From Caballeronia calidae (lineage in GTDB: Bacteria; Pseudomonadota; Gammaproteobacteria; Burkholderiales; Burkholderiaceae), in NCBI RefSeq assembly GCF_900044055.2, contig NZ_FCOX02000026.1:53756-117755 (forward strand): DNA of 64,000 nt. The letters run 5' to 3'. The notes beneath the pieces are model-generated. The model was given only the letters and a program-made list of their open reading frames with translations, was not told where the DNA came from and did no database searches. Positions 1 through 9,083 of the stretch are shown one piece after another (position 1 is the first letter of the stretch; each line of letters opens with the position of its first letter). The translations under genes and the position numbers were made by a program.

Positions 1-2
1 TT

Positions 3-86
3 TCGGACGAAGACCAGCAGGCGCTGATCGTTCTGATGGACAGTCTCGTCAAACGCTCGCAAATGACGAAGCTGATGGCGAGATAG
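3..86 (+). CDS. C-terminal tail of an unidentified protein (cut by window edge)
   Basis: An open frame enters from the left edge and stops at TAG 84-86. The last 27 residues (SDEDQQALIVLMDSLVKRSQ, then MTKLMAR) form an amphipathic helix of the kind that ends many small HTH regulators. The frame has no start inside the window. The strong hairpin 17 bases downstream suits the end of a transcription unit. Family not identified; that it is coding is an inference from helix-like composition. Confidence 0.4.
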   Translation, partial: SDEDQQALIVLMDSLVKRSQMTKLMAR

Positions 87-102
87 CAAGGCAGTAAAAA
101 GC

Positions 103-136
103 GCGAGCCGCATGGGCGGCAACCCACGCGGCTCGC
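103..136 (+). terminator. Strong stem-loop between the left-edge gene and symE-like gene
   Basis: Arms GCGAGCCGC (103-111) and GCGGCTCGC (128-136) are perfect complements. After one A-C mismatch, TGGG (113-116) pairs with CCCA (123-126) around a 6-base loop. There is no T-run on the + strand, so it is either a factor-assisted terminator or processing hairpin of the upstream gene, or a 5' leader structure acting on the SymE-like gene at 169. Confidence 0.55.
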
Positions 137-168
137 TGACCTCAACCAACTCATTCAGGGAGTTGACT

Positions 169-399
169 ATGGCTGACGCCAATCTTAAAGCACGTCCACC
201 CGTTACGGAACGCTTCGTGACCATTCAACAGTCACGGCGCGATAGTCGATCGAAGAAACCCTACTGGCAACGCACCGATCCGCCGCTCTATCCATGGATG
301 AAACTCGCCGGGCGGTGGATCGAGCACGCGGGGTTTCACGCAGGGCAGCGCGTCAAGATCAACGTTGAACACGGACGGCTTGTGATTACCGCCGAATAA
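169..399 (+). CDS. SymE-like type I toxin-family protein
   Basis: The 76-aa product has the compact SymE-type C-terminal beta-barrel segment: PWMKLAGRWIEHAGFHAGQR followed by VKINVEHGRLVI. In E. coli SymE is an SOS-induced protein related to AbrB folds that affects translation and RNA, and it is restrained by the antisense RNA SymR. The start at 169 is preferred over the in-frame ATG at 112 because AGGGAG lies 7 bases upstream and because 112 falls inside the preceding hairpin. It stands next to an RHS/immunity locus. SymE-like genes often sit in such polymorphic-toxin neighbourhoods, so it may be a neighbour-acquired cargo gene rather than a self-standing addiction module. No antisense RNA can be asserted from sequence alone. 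Confidence 0.7.
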   Translation: MADANLKARPPVTERFVTIQQSRRDSRSKKPYWQRTDPPLYPWMKLAGRWIEHAGFHAGQRVKINVEHGRLVITAE

Positions 400-404
400 G
401 AATC

Positions 405-428
405 AAGGGCCGCTTTTTAGTGGCCCTT
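405..428. terminator. Bidirectional intrinsic terminator between symE-like and immunity gene
   Basis: Arms AAGGGCCGCT (405-414) and AGTGGCCCTT (419-428) form a 10-bp stem with one G-T pair and a TTTT loop. It lies 6 bases after the symE-like stop and 11 bases after the end of the convergent immunity gene, so it can serve both units. Confidence 0.7.
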
Positions 429-438
429 TCCAGATCGC

Positions 439-897
439 TTATTTCTTATACTTTTCAATATATTTTTTTATTAAACCATCCCTCATAGAACTATACGGGA
501 TCAAACTTTCGCCATGCCTTGCGTCCCCAACCACTTGATCAAAGAAATCGACCTTTTTCCCATCAACGGACCTAAAAAATATTTCGCCTACCTCATCCAC
601 CACAAAATCATTTTGATGTGCAACGATTCTCCAATCCCCACTTGTCTTCCTATCAAATAAAGCATATGAATCCAGTATGATAGGGGGGAATAATCTTTTA
701 GGCAAATCATCTTCAAAGCAGGGTTCATCTGAAAAGTAGTCAAATATCTCTCCAACATGACCCATCGAAATCTTACCCATAATTCGGCCAAAGCCAAAAA
801 CCCCCTCATCCAAGTGAAAACAGAAAATATCTCCCGCCCTAATAAATCTAAGTTTCGTACTTTTCTTCTTATCCCAAGAGAATTTATCAAATTTCAT
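439..897 (-). CDS. Imm26-like immunity protein paired with the RHS toxin
   Basis: The 152-aa product lies directly 3' of the RHS effector on the same strand, the position of a cognate immunity gene. The N-terminal half reads LRFIRAGDIFCFHLDEGVFG then FGRIMG, which matches the Imm26-type pattern (a GD-[VI]-F start followed by an aromatic G-x-[VI] strand). The protein would bind and neutralise the nuclease tip in the cytoplasm. The frame is open up to a TTG at 936 that overlaps the RHS stop by 16 bases. ATG 897 is chosen for homology, but neither start has a convincing Shine-Dalgarno. The gene is visibly AT-richer than the T6SS core and matches the base composition of the toxin tip, so the pair probably moved together. 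The family assignment is from pattern memory and could be another Imm family. Confidence 0.65.
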   Translation of the reverse strand: MKFDKFSWDKKKSTKLRFIRAGDIFCFHLDEGVFGFGRIMGKISMGHVGEIFDYFSDEPCFEDDLPKRLFPPIILDSYALFDRKTSGDWRIVAHQNDFVVDEVGEIFFRSVDGKKVDFFDQVVGDARHGESLIPYSSMRDGLIKKYIEKYKK

Positions 898-920
898 TTT
901 TTGATCTAGAGTTAATGTGA

Positions 921-3900
921 TTAACCTTTCCCACAACCTTTTTTAAGGGACTTCATCTTGGCCTTATAATTTTTAAAGAAGGTCTTTCCCCGCTTGTCTT
1001 CTCTATTCTTTCTGAATGAGTTAACTCGATTTCCACGAGTTGCATCACTCATTTTTTTACCTCTAGCGCTCGGCTTATAAGTTCCATAATGATCAATATA
1101 AGCTTGCTCAACACCCCTGGCCTTCCCATACGACATTTTCCCATCTTCAGCAAATGGAAATAGACCCGTCTTTACTCCATCTTTATCTAGCCGGCCGGTA
1201 CCTTGATGCTCTACCGTTCTCCTATCAATGTCGTTTGTTATGCCAATATAATAAGGTTTTCCGACCGCATTACCGTCAGCATCGATATTGTAAAGTCCAT
1301 ATACCTGATAACCAGGCGCAGTTAGCTTAACCAGCCCATTTGGGTCGATCCACCCAAACGGGTTAGGCGCAAACTCATATGGATTGAGTCCTCCCAGCAA
1401 CCCAATGGGATCTTGCGATATGAAGATACCCGTCTGCGGATCGAAATATCTGTGCCGGTTGTAGCAGAGGCTCGACTCTCGATCGAAGTACTGACCCTGC
1501 AGCCGAATCGGCTGCTCAACACCTCGCGCCTCTAAATGGTCAACGCCGCCGGTCACACCATAATGCGCCTCCCATACGACCTCGCCTGCTTCGTTCCGTA
1601 ATCGCGTGGGCGCGCCATTGGGCTCATTCTCATAAAAGAACAACCCCGTCTCAACAACCTGCGCACCAGCACCTCCATCCCCCTGCCGCTCCAACCCCTG
1701 CACCGCCAGCGGCTCGAAGCTGCTTTCATGATACGCATAGAACCGCGCCTGTCCAGCGCAGGTCGGCGCCTCGCGCATCTCCCCCACCATCACATCGCCG
1801 TCCCACAGAAAGTGCGTGCGCGAACCCTGCTCGCGATGCGTCTTCCCTGCGATGCGCACCTCCGCCGCCTGCTTGCCAATCCGTCGCCCCAGCGCATCGT
1901 AGCGATACGTCCAGCGCTCGTTGGACGTGTTCTCGAACCGCGCCAGGCGTCCGAACTCATCCCACTCGAAACGCTGCACGCCCAGCTCGCGATCTTGACG
2001 CTCGGTCAACTGCCCAGCCGCATCCAGCCACCAATGCGCACCATCGGCCTGACGCAGCTCGCGCCCGTCCCGATCCTCGCGCACCGTGCGGAAACGATCG
2101 CCCTGCGCGTCGTAGACGAAGTGACGCACGCGCTCGGCCGGATCCGTATGCGCGACGATCCGCCCCAGCGGATCGTATCGATACCGATCCACCCCGAGCC
2201 GGCTATCGCTGCGCGTCACCAGATTGCCGCTCGGGTCGTACTCGTACGCCACCTGCGCATCGCGCTGGCCCGCCGCCCGTGCCGTCTGCCGCGCAAGCCG
2301 TCCCGCGCCGTCGTACTCGTACAGCTGATCGAGTTGCGCGCTCAGCCGCAGCCCGCTCAGCCGACCCGCCATGTCATGCGTGAAGCGAATCGGCTCGTGC
2401 GCGCCGATCTTCAGCGTTTGGACCTGCCCCAACGCGTCGTAACCGTACGTCAGCGTTTGACGATACGCCGCCTCGCTCGCCGATGAACGCAACTCGCGCC
2501 GCTGCGCGCTCAGTTCCCCGGCCGCGTCGTACACGTACTCCACCGTGCCGAGCGTCCCGTCCTGCTGCTGCGTCTCGCAGGTGATCCGGCCATCGACGTC
2601 ATACGCGCGCTCCACCACGCCATGCGCGTTGCGTGCTTCGATCAGTTGCCCGCGACGGTTGTACGCGTATTCCTCCCACGCGCCGCTGTCCGCGCTTCGA
2701 CGCGTGATGCGCCCCAGCGGATCGCACGCGATCGCCAGCGCCTTGCCCAGCGGATCGACCGTGCGGCTCAGATGGCCCGCCGCATCATACGCATAGCGCC
2801 GCGACTGGCCGTAGTAGTCGATCTCCTCGATCAGTCGCCCCGCCGCGTCGCGCCTGAGCTGCCACGTCTGGCCCAGCGGATTGCTCACGCCGATGAGCTG
2901 CTCTTCCGTATCGTAGTGATACCGCGTGATGCTGCCGTCCGGGTCCGTGCGCGTCTGCAACTGCCCTTGCCCGTAGTAGCCAAAGCGCGTGATCTGCCCC
3001 GCTTCGTCCGTGTAGCGAACCAGATTGTCCTCACGGTCGTACTCGCAGCGCACCTGCCGCCCGCCCGGAAGATCGCACGCCACCAGGCGATCCTTCGCGT
3101 CCCACACATAACGCGTGGGCGCCTCGCCGGGCGATTCGCGACGCAGCAGATTGCCACGCCCATCGTGCGTGAAGCGCGTGATGCGGCCCAATGCATCGCT
3201 CAGGCTCGACAGATGGCCGCAGTCGTCGTAGTGGAGCGTCGTGGTGCGCTGCGCGGCATCGGTGACGTGCCGGAGTTGGCCGCGCGCATCGTAGATGAAG
3301 GCCGTCGCGATGCCCGAGGGCGTCGTCTGCGCGATCAGATTGCCCCGCGCATCCCATGACTGCTTCCACTCGCCGCCTTCGGGATCGGCGATCGACACCG
3401 GACGATGATCCGCGTCGTACTCCGTGCGCACCACCGTGCGGTCCGCCAGCCGATGCGTCAGCAGATTGCCGTACGCGTCGTATTCCCACTGCGCGATGTG
3501 GCCGCTGGGATCGACTTCCGCAATGGTTCGCCCCTGGCTGTCGTACTGGTAGCTGCGCACGCCGCCCAATCCGTCGATGCGCGCCACCGGCCATTGCTGG
3601 TCGTTGTACTGCAGCACCGTCACATGCCCGAGCGAGTCGGTGAAGCGCGTCTCCAGATGCGCGAGGTCGTATTCGAAGCGATAGTCGTACAGGCCGCCAT
3701 CGCCCCAGGCGTGATCGACGCGCCAGACGTCATCGTCATGGCGCGTGTGGTTGTAGTAGAACGACAGGCCGTTGCGGTCCGTGTGACGCACCATCTGGTG
3801 CGAATCCGCGTACTCGAAGCTGTACGGCACATCGTGCGCGTCGAGCACCGCGCCCAGGTTGCCCTGCTCGTCCTGCCGGTACGTCGCCAGTGGGTGCGTG

Positions 3901-5354
3901 ACGCCCTGCGCATCGCGCAAAACCACTGCGCCGATGCAGCCCCTCACGCTGCCGGGTCCGGCGAGCACTTCACGACCCGTCGGCTGGTCGCCAGCATGCT
4001 CGATGAAGCGCATCGACAGGCTGCCGTCGCGCGGCTCGACACGCCGCTCGATGTGCCACGCGTTGCCGTTCAGGTCCGACAGGCGCGCGAGCGGCACGCC
4101 GAAGGTGCGGCCATCCGCGACGCTCGGTACGCGTTCGCGCCACTGCCGAGGCAAGGCGAACGCGTACTCGATGCCGACGCGGGCTCGGATTCGAATTTCG
4201 TCATCCCGAATAAATAGGGCATGCCCATGCTGGCGATCGTAGACACGCTCCGTCCAGCCCGGCTGCGCAGGCAGGTCGTCGAACGCCGTGGCGTGATCCG
4301 CGAAGTACACCGCCGCGCCGAACTGCTCACGCTCTCGCACCAGTTCCAGTCGAATGTCGGCCGGACTGCGCCAGCCGTGACCGAGCGCGCCCGCGAAGTC
4401 ATCGTGGCTGGCGTAGTAGCGATCCCACACCAGCGGCAATCGACCCTCGACCGTGAAGTCGTTCTGCTGCACCACGACTTCGCCGGTGATCGAGTTGACC
4501 GGCTCAGCGTCGAAGATCACGCACTTGATGAAGCCCGACGGAAACTTCGCGAAGAGCTTCTTGGCCAGCTTCGAGCCGCGAAACGCCTTGAACAGTGCCG
4601 CGGCCACCGCCATCATGTTCATCACGGGCGGCCCGCCGACGAGCACCGGACGCTCGGCCGGGATCGGCAGCATCACCGAGGTGGGCAGCGACATGTACTT
4701 GCGATCGGTGTGCGCGCTGTTGTGCGACATCGGCAGCATGCCCGCGCACCAGCAACTGAGCGCGGGCAGCGCGAGAAACGACATCGGATCGCCGTTGGCC
4801 AGCACCGTGCGGCTGCCCATGAAGGACTCGGAATCCTGCGACGGCCCCTTCGCATCGGTTGCCGCGAAGCTCGCGCCCAGCGGAAAATGCAGGCCAGGCA
4901 CGTGGAACGTGTGCGTGCCGGCGGTCGCACGCAACATGCCGTTGATGTAGATCGGCGCTCCGCCCCCGCCCTGGCCGACATTGCCGCCCAACGCGTCGTT
5001 GACCGTGTTCTGCAGCGCGCCGAGCTTATTCATCGCGCTCATGCCGGCCTGCACGGCGTCGTTGTTCATGACGGCATTGACCGCACCCATGCCTGATTGC
5101 ACGAACTCGCTGTGCATGACCTGCTCGATCTGCTGCTCGTGCGCCTGCACGAAAGCCTCAGCCTGTTCTTCGACGAAGCTGAACACGATGCTGCCGATGG
5201 CCGCCATCGCCGCATTGACGTATTCGCGCAGATCCAGCACCACGCCCACGTGCGGATGCGGCAGCGGAATGGGGCTGGGCGCCGGCGGCACGATCACCAT
5301 GTGGACGTCGATTCCGACCACCGGCGTCAGGTGGTTCACTGCCAGCATCGTCAT
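921..5354 (-). CDS. T6SS RHS-repeat effector with PAAR-like N-terminus and GIY-YIG-like nuclease C-terminus
   Basis: The 1477-aa protein starts with a His/Pro-rich segment and hydrophobic stretch (about 1-80). A PAAR-like region (about 130-260) and a DUF6531-type entry to the RHS shell (about 295-370) follow. Dozens of YDxxGxL-type RHS repeats run through the middle. The core ends with RHRYFDPQTGIFISQDPIGL and closes in DPNGLV at about 1337-1342; the residues beyond are normally cleaved off by the core. The tip (1343-1477) has VYGLYN (1351-1356), YYIGIT (1368-1373), an Arg pair at 1378-1379, Glu1416 and Asn1445, which fits the GIY-YIG/URI nuclease pattern: Y, Y, R, E, N in order. It is therefore probably a DNase loaded onto VgrG. 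The start ATG overlaps the stop of the preceding gene as ATGA, implying translational coupling. The tip is markedly AT-richer than the shell. Confidence 0.9.
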   Translation of the reverse strand: MTMLAVNHLTPVVGIDVHMVIVPPAPSPIPLPHPHVGVVLDLREYVNAAMAAIGSIVFSFVEEQAEAFVQAHEQQIEQVMHSEFVQSGMGAVNAVMNNDAVQAGMSAMNKLGALQNTVNDALGGNVGQGGGGAPIYINGMLRATAGTHTFHVPGLHFPLGASFAATDAKGPSQDSESFMGSRTVLANGDPMSFLALPALSCWCAGMLPMSHNSAHTDRKYMSLPTSVMLPIPAERPVLVGGPPVMNMMAVAAALFKAFRGSKLAKKLFAKFPSGFIKCVIFDAEPVNSITGEVVVQQNDFTVEGRLPLVWDRYYASHDDFAGALGHGWRSPADIRLELVREREQFGAAVYFADHATAFDDLPAQPGWTERVYDRQHGHALFIRDDEIRIRARVGIEYAFALPRQWRERVPSVADGRTFGVPLARLSDLNGNAWHIERRVEPRDGSLSMRFIEHAGDQPTGREVLAGPGSVRGCIGAVVLRDAQGVTHPLATYRQDEQGNLGAVLDAHDVPYSFEYADSHQMVRHTDRNGLSFYYNHTRHDDDVWRVDHAWGDGGLYDYRFEYDLAHLETRFTDSLGHVTVLQYNDQQWPVARIDGLGGVRSYQYDSQGRTIAEVDPSGHIAQWEYDAYGNLLTHRLADRTVVRTEYDADHRPVSIADPEGGEWKQSWDARGNLIAQTTPSGIATAFIYDARGQLRHVTDAAQRTTTLHYDDCGHLSSLSDALGRITRFTHDGRGNLLRRESPGEAPTRYVWDAKDRLVACDLPGGRQVRCEYDREDNLVRYTDEAGQITRFGYYGQGQLQTRTDPDGSITRYHYDTEEQLIGVSNPLGQTWQLRRDAAGRLIEEIDYYGQSRRYAYDAAGHLSRTVDPLGKALAIACDPLGRITRRSADSGAWEEYAYNRRGQLIEARNAHGVVERAYDVDGRITCETQQQDGTLGTVEYVYDAAGELSAQRRELRSSASEAAYRQTLTYGYDALGQVQTLKIGAHEPIRFTHDMAGRLSGLRLSAQLDQLYEYDGAGRLARQTARAAGQRDAQVAYEYDPSGNLVTRSDSRLGVDRYRYDPLGRIVAHTDPAERVRHFVYDAQGDRFRTVREDRDGRELRQADGAHWWLDAAGQLTERQDRELGVQRFEWDEFGRLARFENTSNERWTYRYDALGRRIGKQAAEVRIAGKTHREQGSRTHFLWDGDVMVGEMREAPTCAGQARFYAYHESSFEPLAVQGLERQGDGGAGAQVVETGLFFYENEPNGAPTRLRNEAGEVVWEAHYGVTGGVDHLEARGVEQPIRLQGQYFDRESSLCYNRHRYFDPQTGIFISQDPIGLLGGLNPYEFAPNPFGWIDPNGLVKLTAPGYQVYGLYNIDADGNAVGKPYYIGITNDIDRRTVEHQGTGRLDKDGVKTGLFPFAEDGKMSYGKARGVEQAYIDHYGTYKPSARGKKMSDATRGNRVNSFRKNREDKRGKTFFKNYKAKMKSLKKGCGKG

Positions 5355-6712
5355 GAAGCGGGGTCCTCTTTGCTCTTTTCGTCGTCCATCAGCTGCGCCG
5401 AGACGTCGGCGGGTGAGAGCGAATTCAGCGCCTCCTTCCAGTGCGCTCCGTATAGCGCTTCCAGCGTGCGCTCCAGCTCACCGCGTCGAATGTGCAGCCA
5501 GTTGATGCGGTCGAGCATCCAACCCGCCGCTAGTTGCAAGTTGCTGTTCGAACGAAGCGCCGGTTCGATGCCTTCACCGGCACGAAGCGCCTGAAAACCG
5601 GCATCGAGTGCAGCATCGCGTTCGCGCTCCCGATCCAGACACCACGCCTGCATACGGTACGACTCGACCAGTAGGACGCCGTCCTTGTCAGCATCCGCAT
5701 ATTCCGCGGCCTTCGCATAGCAACGTGCTGCTTCCAGATAGCGTCCGCGCGTGATCTGCACGCTCGCTTCGCCGAACAGTCCGTTCACCACAAGTTTGTT
5801 GCCCGCCGGATGCGACGCGTCTCGCGCCTGATGCGCGGACATCGTGGCCTCGCGATACGCGTTCAGTGCGTGATCCTCGGAGCCCCACTTGAGGTACGCC
5901 GCGCCGGCGAGCAAATGGACGGTCGCGCTTTGATCGAACCACTTTTTCCCGTCGCTCACGGCGAGCGCCGAGGCGCGCAACCGCTCCAGGCGGGACGGAT
6001 CCTCATGCGCAAGGCTCTCCGTCAACTCGACGAAGAGTCTTCGGAACTGCCCCGCCGCCCCACGCTCGCCCGATTGCGCGGCCAGTTCTCGCGGAAGCGC
6101 CTGCATCTGATAGACGCCTTCTGCCCTGCGCACGGTCTGCGGTTGCCGGTTCTCGAGCCAGGTATAAGCATCCGCGTCGGTGCCCCAAAGAACGAGCCTC
6201 ATGCGGCGCGACAGTCCGGCATACCGTGCTTCGAGCAACTCCAGCAGTTCGTCGAGGCACGCCTCGAACGCCTTCGGCTTGCTGATCCCAGCCGGTGCAA
6301 GTACGAGCACCATGCCCGGAAACACGTCCGGGTGATAACTCATCAAGCTGTCCAGCACCGCGAACAGATAGTGCGAGGCTTCGGTCTGGTTACGAACGGG
6401 CGGCCTCCAGTCGGCGACTATGCCCGTGCGCACTGAGCCTTCTCGCCGGGCATCGTAAAACGCGATGATTTCTTCGGCCAAGTCAGCCGGGTATTGATCG
6501 GCGCGATCGAATGGCGCGCTCAGTTCGAGCACGGCATTGGACAACTCGCGTTGCCCTTGAAAGAAGACCTTCAGCAATTCGACATCGGCCTCGTTCGTAT
6601 GCCAATACAACAGACGCGCCGATTTGTCGTTCGCGAAGGCGAGCCAGTCTTCGTGCGCGGCCATCATGCGGCGCTCGACCGGATTGGTGGGTTGCCAGTT
6701 CTGCATGAGCAA
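5351..6712 (-). CDS. Conserved-looking helical-repeat protein between vgrG and rhs; candidate effector adaptor
   Basis: The 453-aa product is unidentified. Residues about 1-240 contain hydrophobic beta/alpha stretches such as GMVLVLAPAGISKPKAFEAC, suggesting an alpha/beta domain. The C-terminal half (about 260-430) is all-helical with TPR-like spacing (LAGAAYLKWGSEDHALNAYR, YLEAARCYAKAAEYA). It lies 9 bases after vgrG and overlaps rhs by ATGA, the slot normally filled by effector chaperones/adaptors (DUF4123 Tap or DUF1795 Eag families). It resembles neither of those. The inference is that it helps mount the RHS protein on VgrG. No signal peptide or membrane helix is seen. Confidence 0.6.
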   Translation of the reverse strand: MLMQNWQPTNPVERRMMAAHEDWLAFANDKSARLLYWHTNEADVELLKVFFQGQRELSNAVLELSAPFDRADQYPADLAEEIIAFYDARREGSVRTGIVADWRPPVRNQTEASHYLFAVLDSLMSYHPDVFPGMVLVLAPAGISKPKAFEACLDELLELLEARYAGLSRRMRLVLWGTDADAYTWLENRQPQTVRRAEGVYQMQALPRELAAQSGERGAAGQFRRLFVELTESLAHEDPSRLERLRASALAVSDGKKWFDQSATVHLLAGAAYLKWGSEDHALNAYREATMSAHQARDASHPAGNKLVVNGLFGEASVQITRGRYLEAARCYAKAAEYADADKDGVLLVESYRMQAWCLDRERERDAALDAGFQALRAGEGIEPALRSNSNLQLAAGWMLDRINWLHIRRGELERTLEALYGAHWKEALNSLSPADVSAQLMDDEKSKEDPAS

Positions 6713-6721
6713 GCAATCTCG

Positions 6722-8971
6722 TCAGGGGTTCAATTTGAGCGTGGCGCCGCTCACCGTATGCTCGGCCGTGGCCGAACTGGTCAGCGTTTTGCCATCGACG
6801 GTCACGGTGGGCGCTGCAATTGCGTGGCTCGACGAGCCGACGGACGATAGCTTCACGCCCTTGATCTCGATGGTCCCGTCCGCATTCATCGTGATGCTCG
6901 ATGCACCACACTGAAGCTTGATCTGCTCCGAGGCGGTCATGAGTATCTTTCCCGTCACCGTGACGGTCTGTCCCGCACCGACCGTCACGGACTGGTGATC
7001 AGTCACGTCAAGGGTGTGGGTAGAGAGCAGCTTCGTCGTCTTGGCCTGGTGAACCTTCTCGGTTTCCGTGCCGACGACTTCCGCCACGCGGTTGGACTTG
7101 GCCGTGAACGTGTCGATGCCGACCACCGTCGCGTCGCGGGTCTTGTTGACCGTATGCGTCTGCTTGCCGGTGATCGTCGTTTCCTGATCTCCGCCGATGG
7201 TCAGCGTGTCGTTCTTCGTCACCGCGCGCTTTCGATTCGCCTTGAGCGTGATGTCCTCATCGCCCGTAACGGTTTCCGTGCGCTTGCCGGTGACGGACGT
7301 CGTCTCGTCGCCACCCACCGTCTTGATTCGGCTCGCATTGACCGTATGCGACTCGTTGTTCTTGACGGTCGTGTTCATGTCTTTCTGCGCCTGCAGCCAG
7401 ACTTCCTCCGCCCCTTGCTTATCCTCGAAGCGCAGCCCGTTCGCGGTCTCGGCGTTGCCTTTCATCGATCGGGAAAGCATGCCGCTCTGCGTTGCATTCC
7501 CCGGCAGACCCCACGGCAGCATGGTCTCCGCGTTGTACAAGCGCCCGACGACGATCGGCCGGTCCGGATCGCCGCTTTCGAAATCGACGATTACCTCGGT
7601 TCCCACTCGCGGAATATTGACCCCGCCGAAGCCGCCGCCCGCCCACGGATAGGACACCCGCACCCAGCACGATGAGTTCTGATCCTTCACGCCAGAGCGA
7701 TCCCATCGGAAGCTCAGCTTCACGCGGCCGTACTGGTCGGTCCAGATCTCCTGCCCGGCCGGCCCCGTGACCGTTGCCGTTTGCGGGCCGTTCGTGCGGG
7801 GTTTCGGATAGGGGCTGCGCAGCGGGCGATACACCGTCGTCGCGGGTTGAACCACGAAGTCGCTATGCAGCCGATAGGCTCCCCCACCGCTCGCGTCATC
7901 GGCTTCCGAAGCGGCGAACGTTGCCGATATCACGAGATACTCCTGATTCGCCGCCTCGTGCGGATAACCTTCCAGACGGAATGTCGTGCCGCATTCGACG
8001 TCGCGCAAAGCGCCTCCGCCACCTGCCCGTTCCGCCTGCGCGCGAACTTCCTCCATCCGCAGCCGCGCAATCTGCTCGCCTTGCGACGGATCGGTATAGT
8101 CGCCGGGCCACTCATAGCGCTCGAAGTCGTTATGCGCGGTGTCGCGCGGCAGGTCGTTCTGAGAGATGAGTTGCGCCGTCGGCTTCTTGAAGTCGTAGTC
8201 GTTGGTCGTCACGCGGCCCGGCTGCAGGTTGCCCGACATGTCGAAATAATCGATGTGCTCGCGGTCGACTCGCCGTCCCGGTGGCACGTACCAGAGAGTC
8301 TGGTAAGCAGCGCTCTTCACCGGCTTGTGCGCTCCGAGCTGGTCCACCAGCACCATGCGGTGGAATCCGCCGGTGTGCTCGAAGAACCAGTAAATGCCGT
8401 ACTCGGCCATCAGGCGCTGGATGAACCTGAAATCCGTCTCGCCGTACTGGACTTGATAATCCAGCACCGGATAAGTCTCGCTGAGCCTCAACTCATACGA
8501 GTACATGTAATTCGCGAAGACTTCCTCGATGATTTCCGTCACCGTCTTGCGCTGGAAGATCCGGAAGTCGGAGCGCTTATCGGCGAGCGAAATCCAGGGC
8601 TTGAGTTGCAGCTGATACAGGCTCTGGCGCTGCAACTGGCCAACATAGTGCGCCTGCGTGACAATGCCGCTGATCTCGCGCGTGCCCGCGCCTATATTCG
8701 CCGATCCGCCCATCGGCATGCCCATGCCCTCGAGCTGGACCTTGATGGTCAATTCCTTGCCGATCATCGCAGTGAGATCGAGGTTGGCCGCGGCTTCGGT
8801 CGGCATGAGCGATTCGAGCGGTGTGCAGCAGTCGAGCGTGTACTTGTAGATATCCGACAGCATTTCGGTGCCGGACAGCGACCGTACTTGTAGTGCGGGC
8901 TCCCCCGCAGGCCCGGCCGGCAACGCTGCTCCGGTGATACTCACGGTGCGCTTGGTCAATAGATTCATCAT
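6722..8971 (-). CDS. vgrG: T6SS spike protein VgrG (TssI)
   Basis: The 749-aa product has the gp27-like N-terminal region (about 25-390) and the gp5 OB-fold segment (about 400-490, with IWTDQYGRVKLSFRWDR then WVRVSYPWAGGGFGGVNIPR). The usual VgrG block GTEVIVDFESGDPDRPIVVG follows. The C-terminal 200 residues are a run of short Thr/Val beta repeats (TVTG, TITG, TVNK) that form the trimeric needle, with a terminal extension that could hold the adaptor or PAAR-like tip. The length is typical of Burkholderia VgrG with a beta-helix tail and no enzymatic fusion is seen. Two ATGs lie in tandem at 8971 and 8968; GGAGAG stands about 10 bases upstream. The gene belongs to the leftward T6SS operon. Confidence 0.95.
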   Translation of the reverse strand: MMNLLTKRTVSITGAALPAGPAGEPALQVRSLSGTEMLSDIYKYTLDCCTPLESLMPTEAAANLDLTAMIGKELTIKVQLEGMGMPMGGSANIGAGTREISGIVTQAHYVGQLQRQSLYQLQLKPWISLADKRSDFRIFQRKTVTEIIEEVFANYMYSYELRLSETYPVLDYQVQYGETDFRFIQRLMAEYGIYWFFEHTGGFHRMVLVDQLGAHKPVKSAAYQTLWYVPPGRRVDREHIDYFDMSGNLQPGRVTTNDYDFKKPTAQLISQNDLPRDTAHNDFERYEWPGDYTDPSQGEQIARLRMEEVRAQAERAGGGGALRDVECGTTFRLEGYPHEAANQEYLVISATFAASEADDASGGGAYRLHSDFVVQPATTVYRPLRSPYPKPRTNGPQTATVTGPAGQEIWTDQYGRVKLSFRWDRSGVKDQNSSCWVRVSYPWAGGGFGGVNIPRVGTEVIVDFESGDPDRPIVVGRLYNAETMLPWGLPGNATQSGMLSRSMKGNAETANGLRFEDKQGAEEVWLQAQKDMNTTVKNNESHTVNASRIKTVGGDETTSVTGKRTETVTGDEDITLKANRKRAVTKNDTLTIGGDQETTITGKQTHTVNKTRDATVVGIDTFTAKSNRVAEVVGTETEKVHQAKTTKLLSTHTLDVTDHQSVTVGAGQTVTVTGKILMTASEQIKLQCGASSITMNADGTIEIKGVKLSSVGSSSHAIAAPTVTVDGKTLTSSATAEHTVSGATLKLNP

Positions 8972-9083
8972 GACGGGAGACTCTCCAGGAGACGTTGCGG
9001 ATCGATGGTGAATCGAACTTTTTATCGTTTCCGCTTAGTTATGCAAAATATTATTCAGATACGTGACCTCGTAGGTCACTGGC

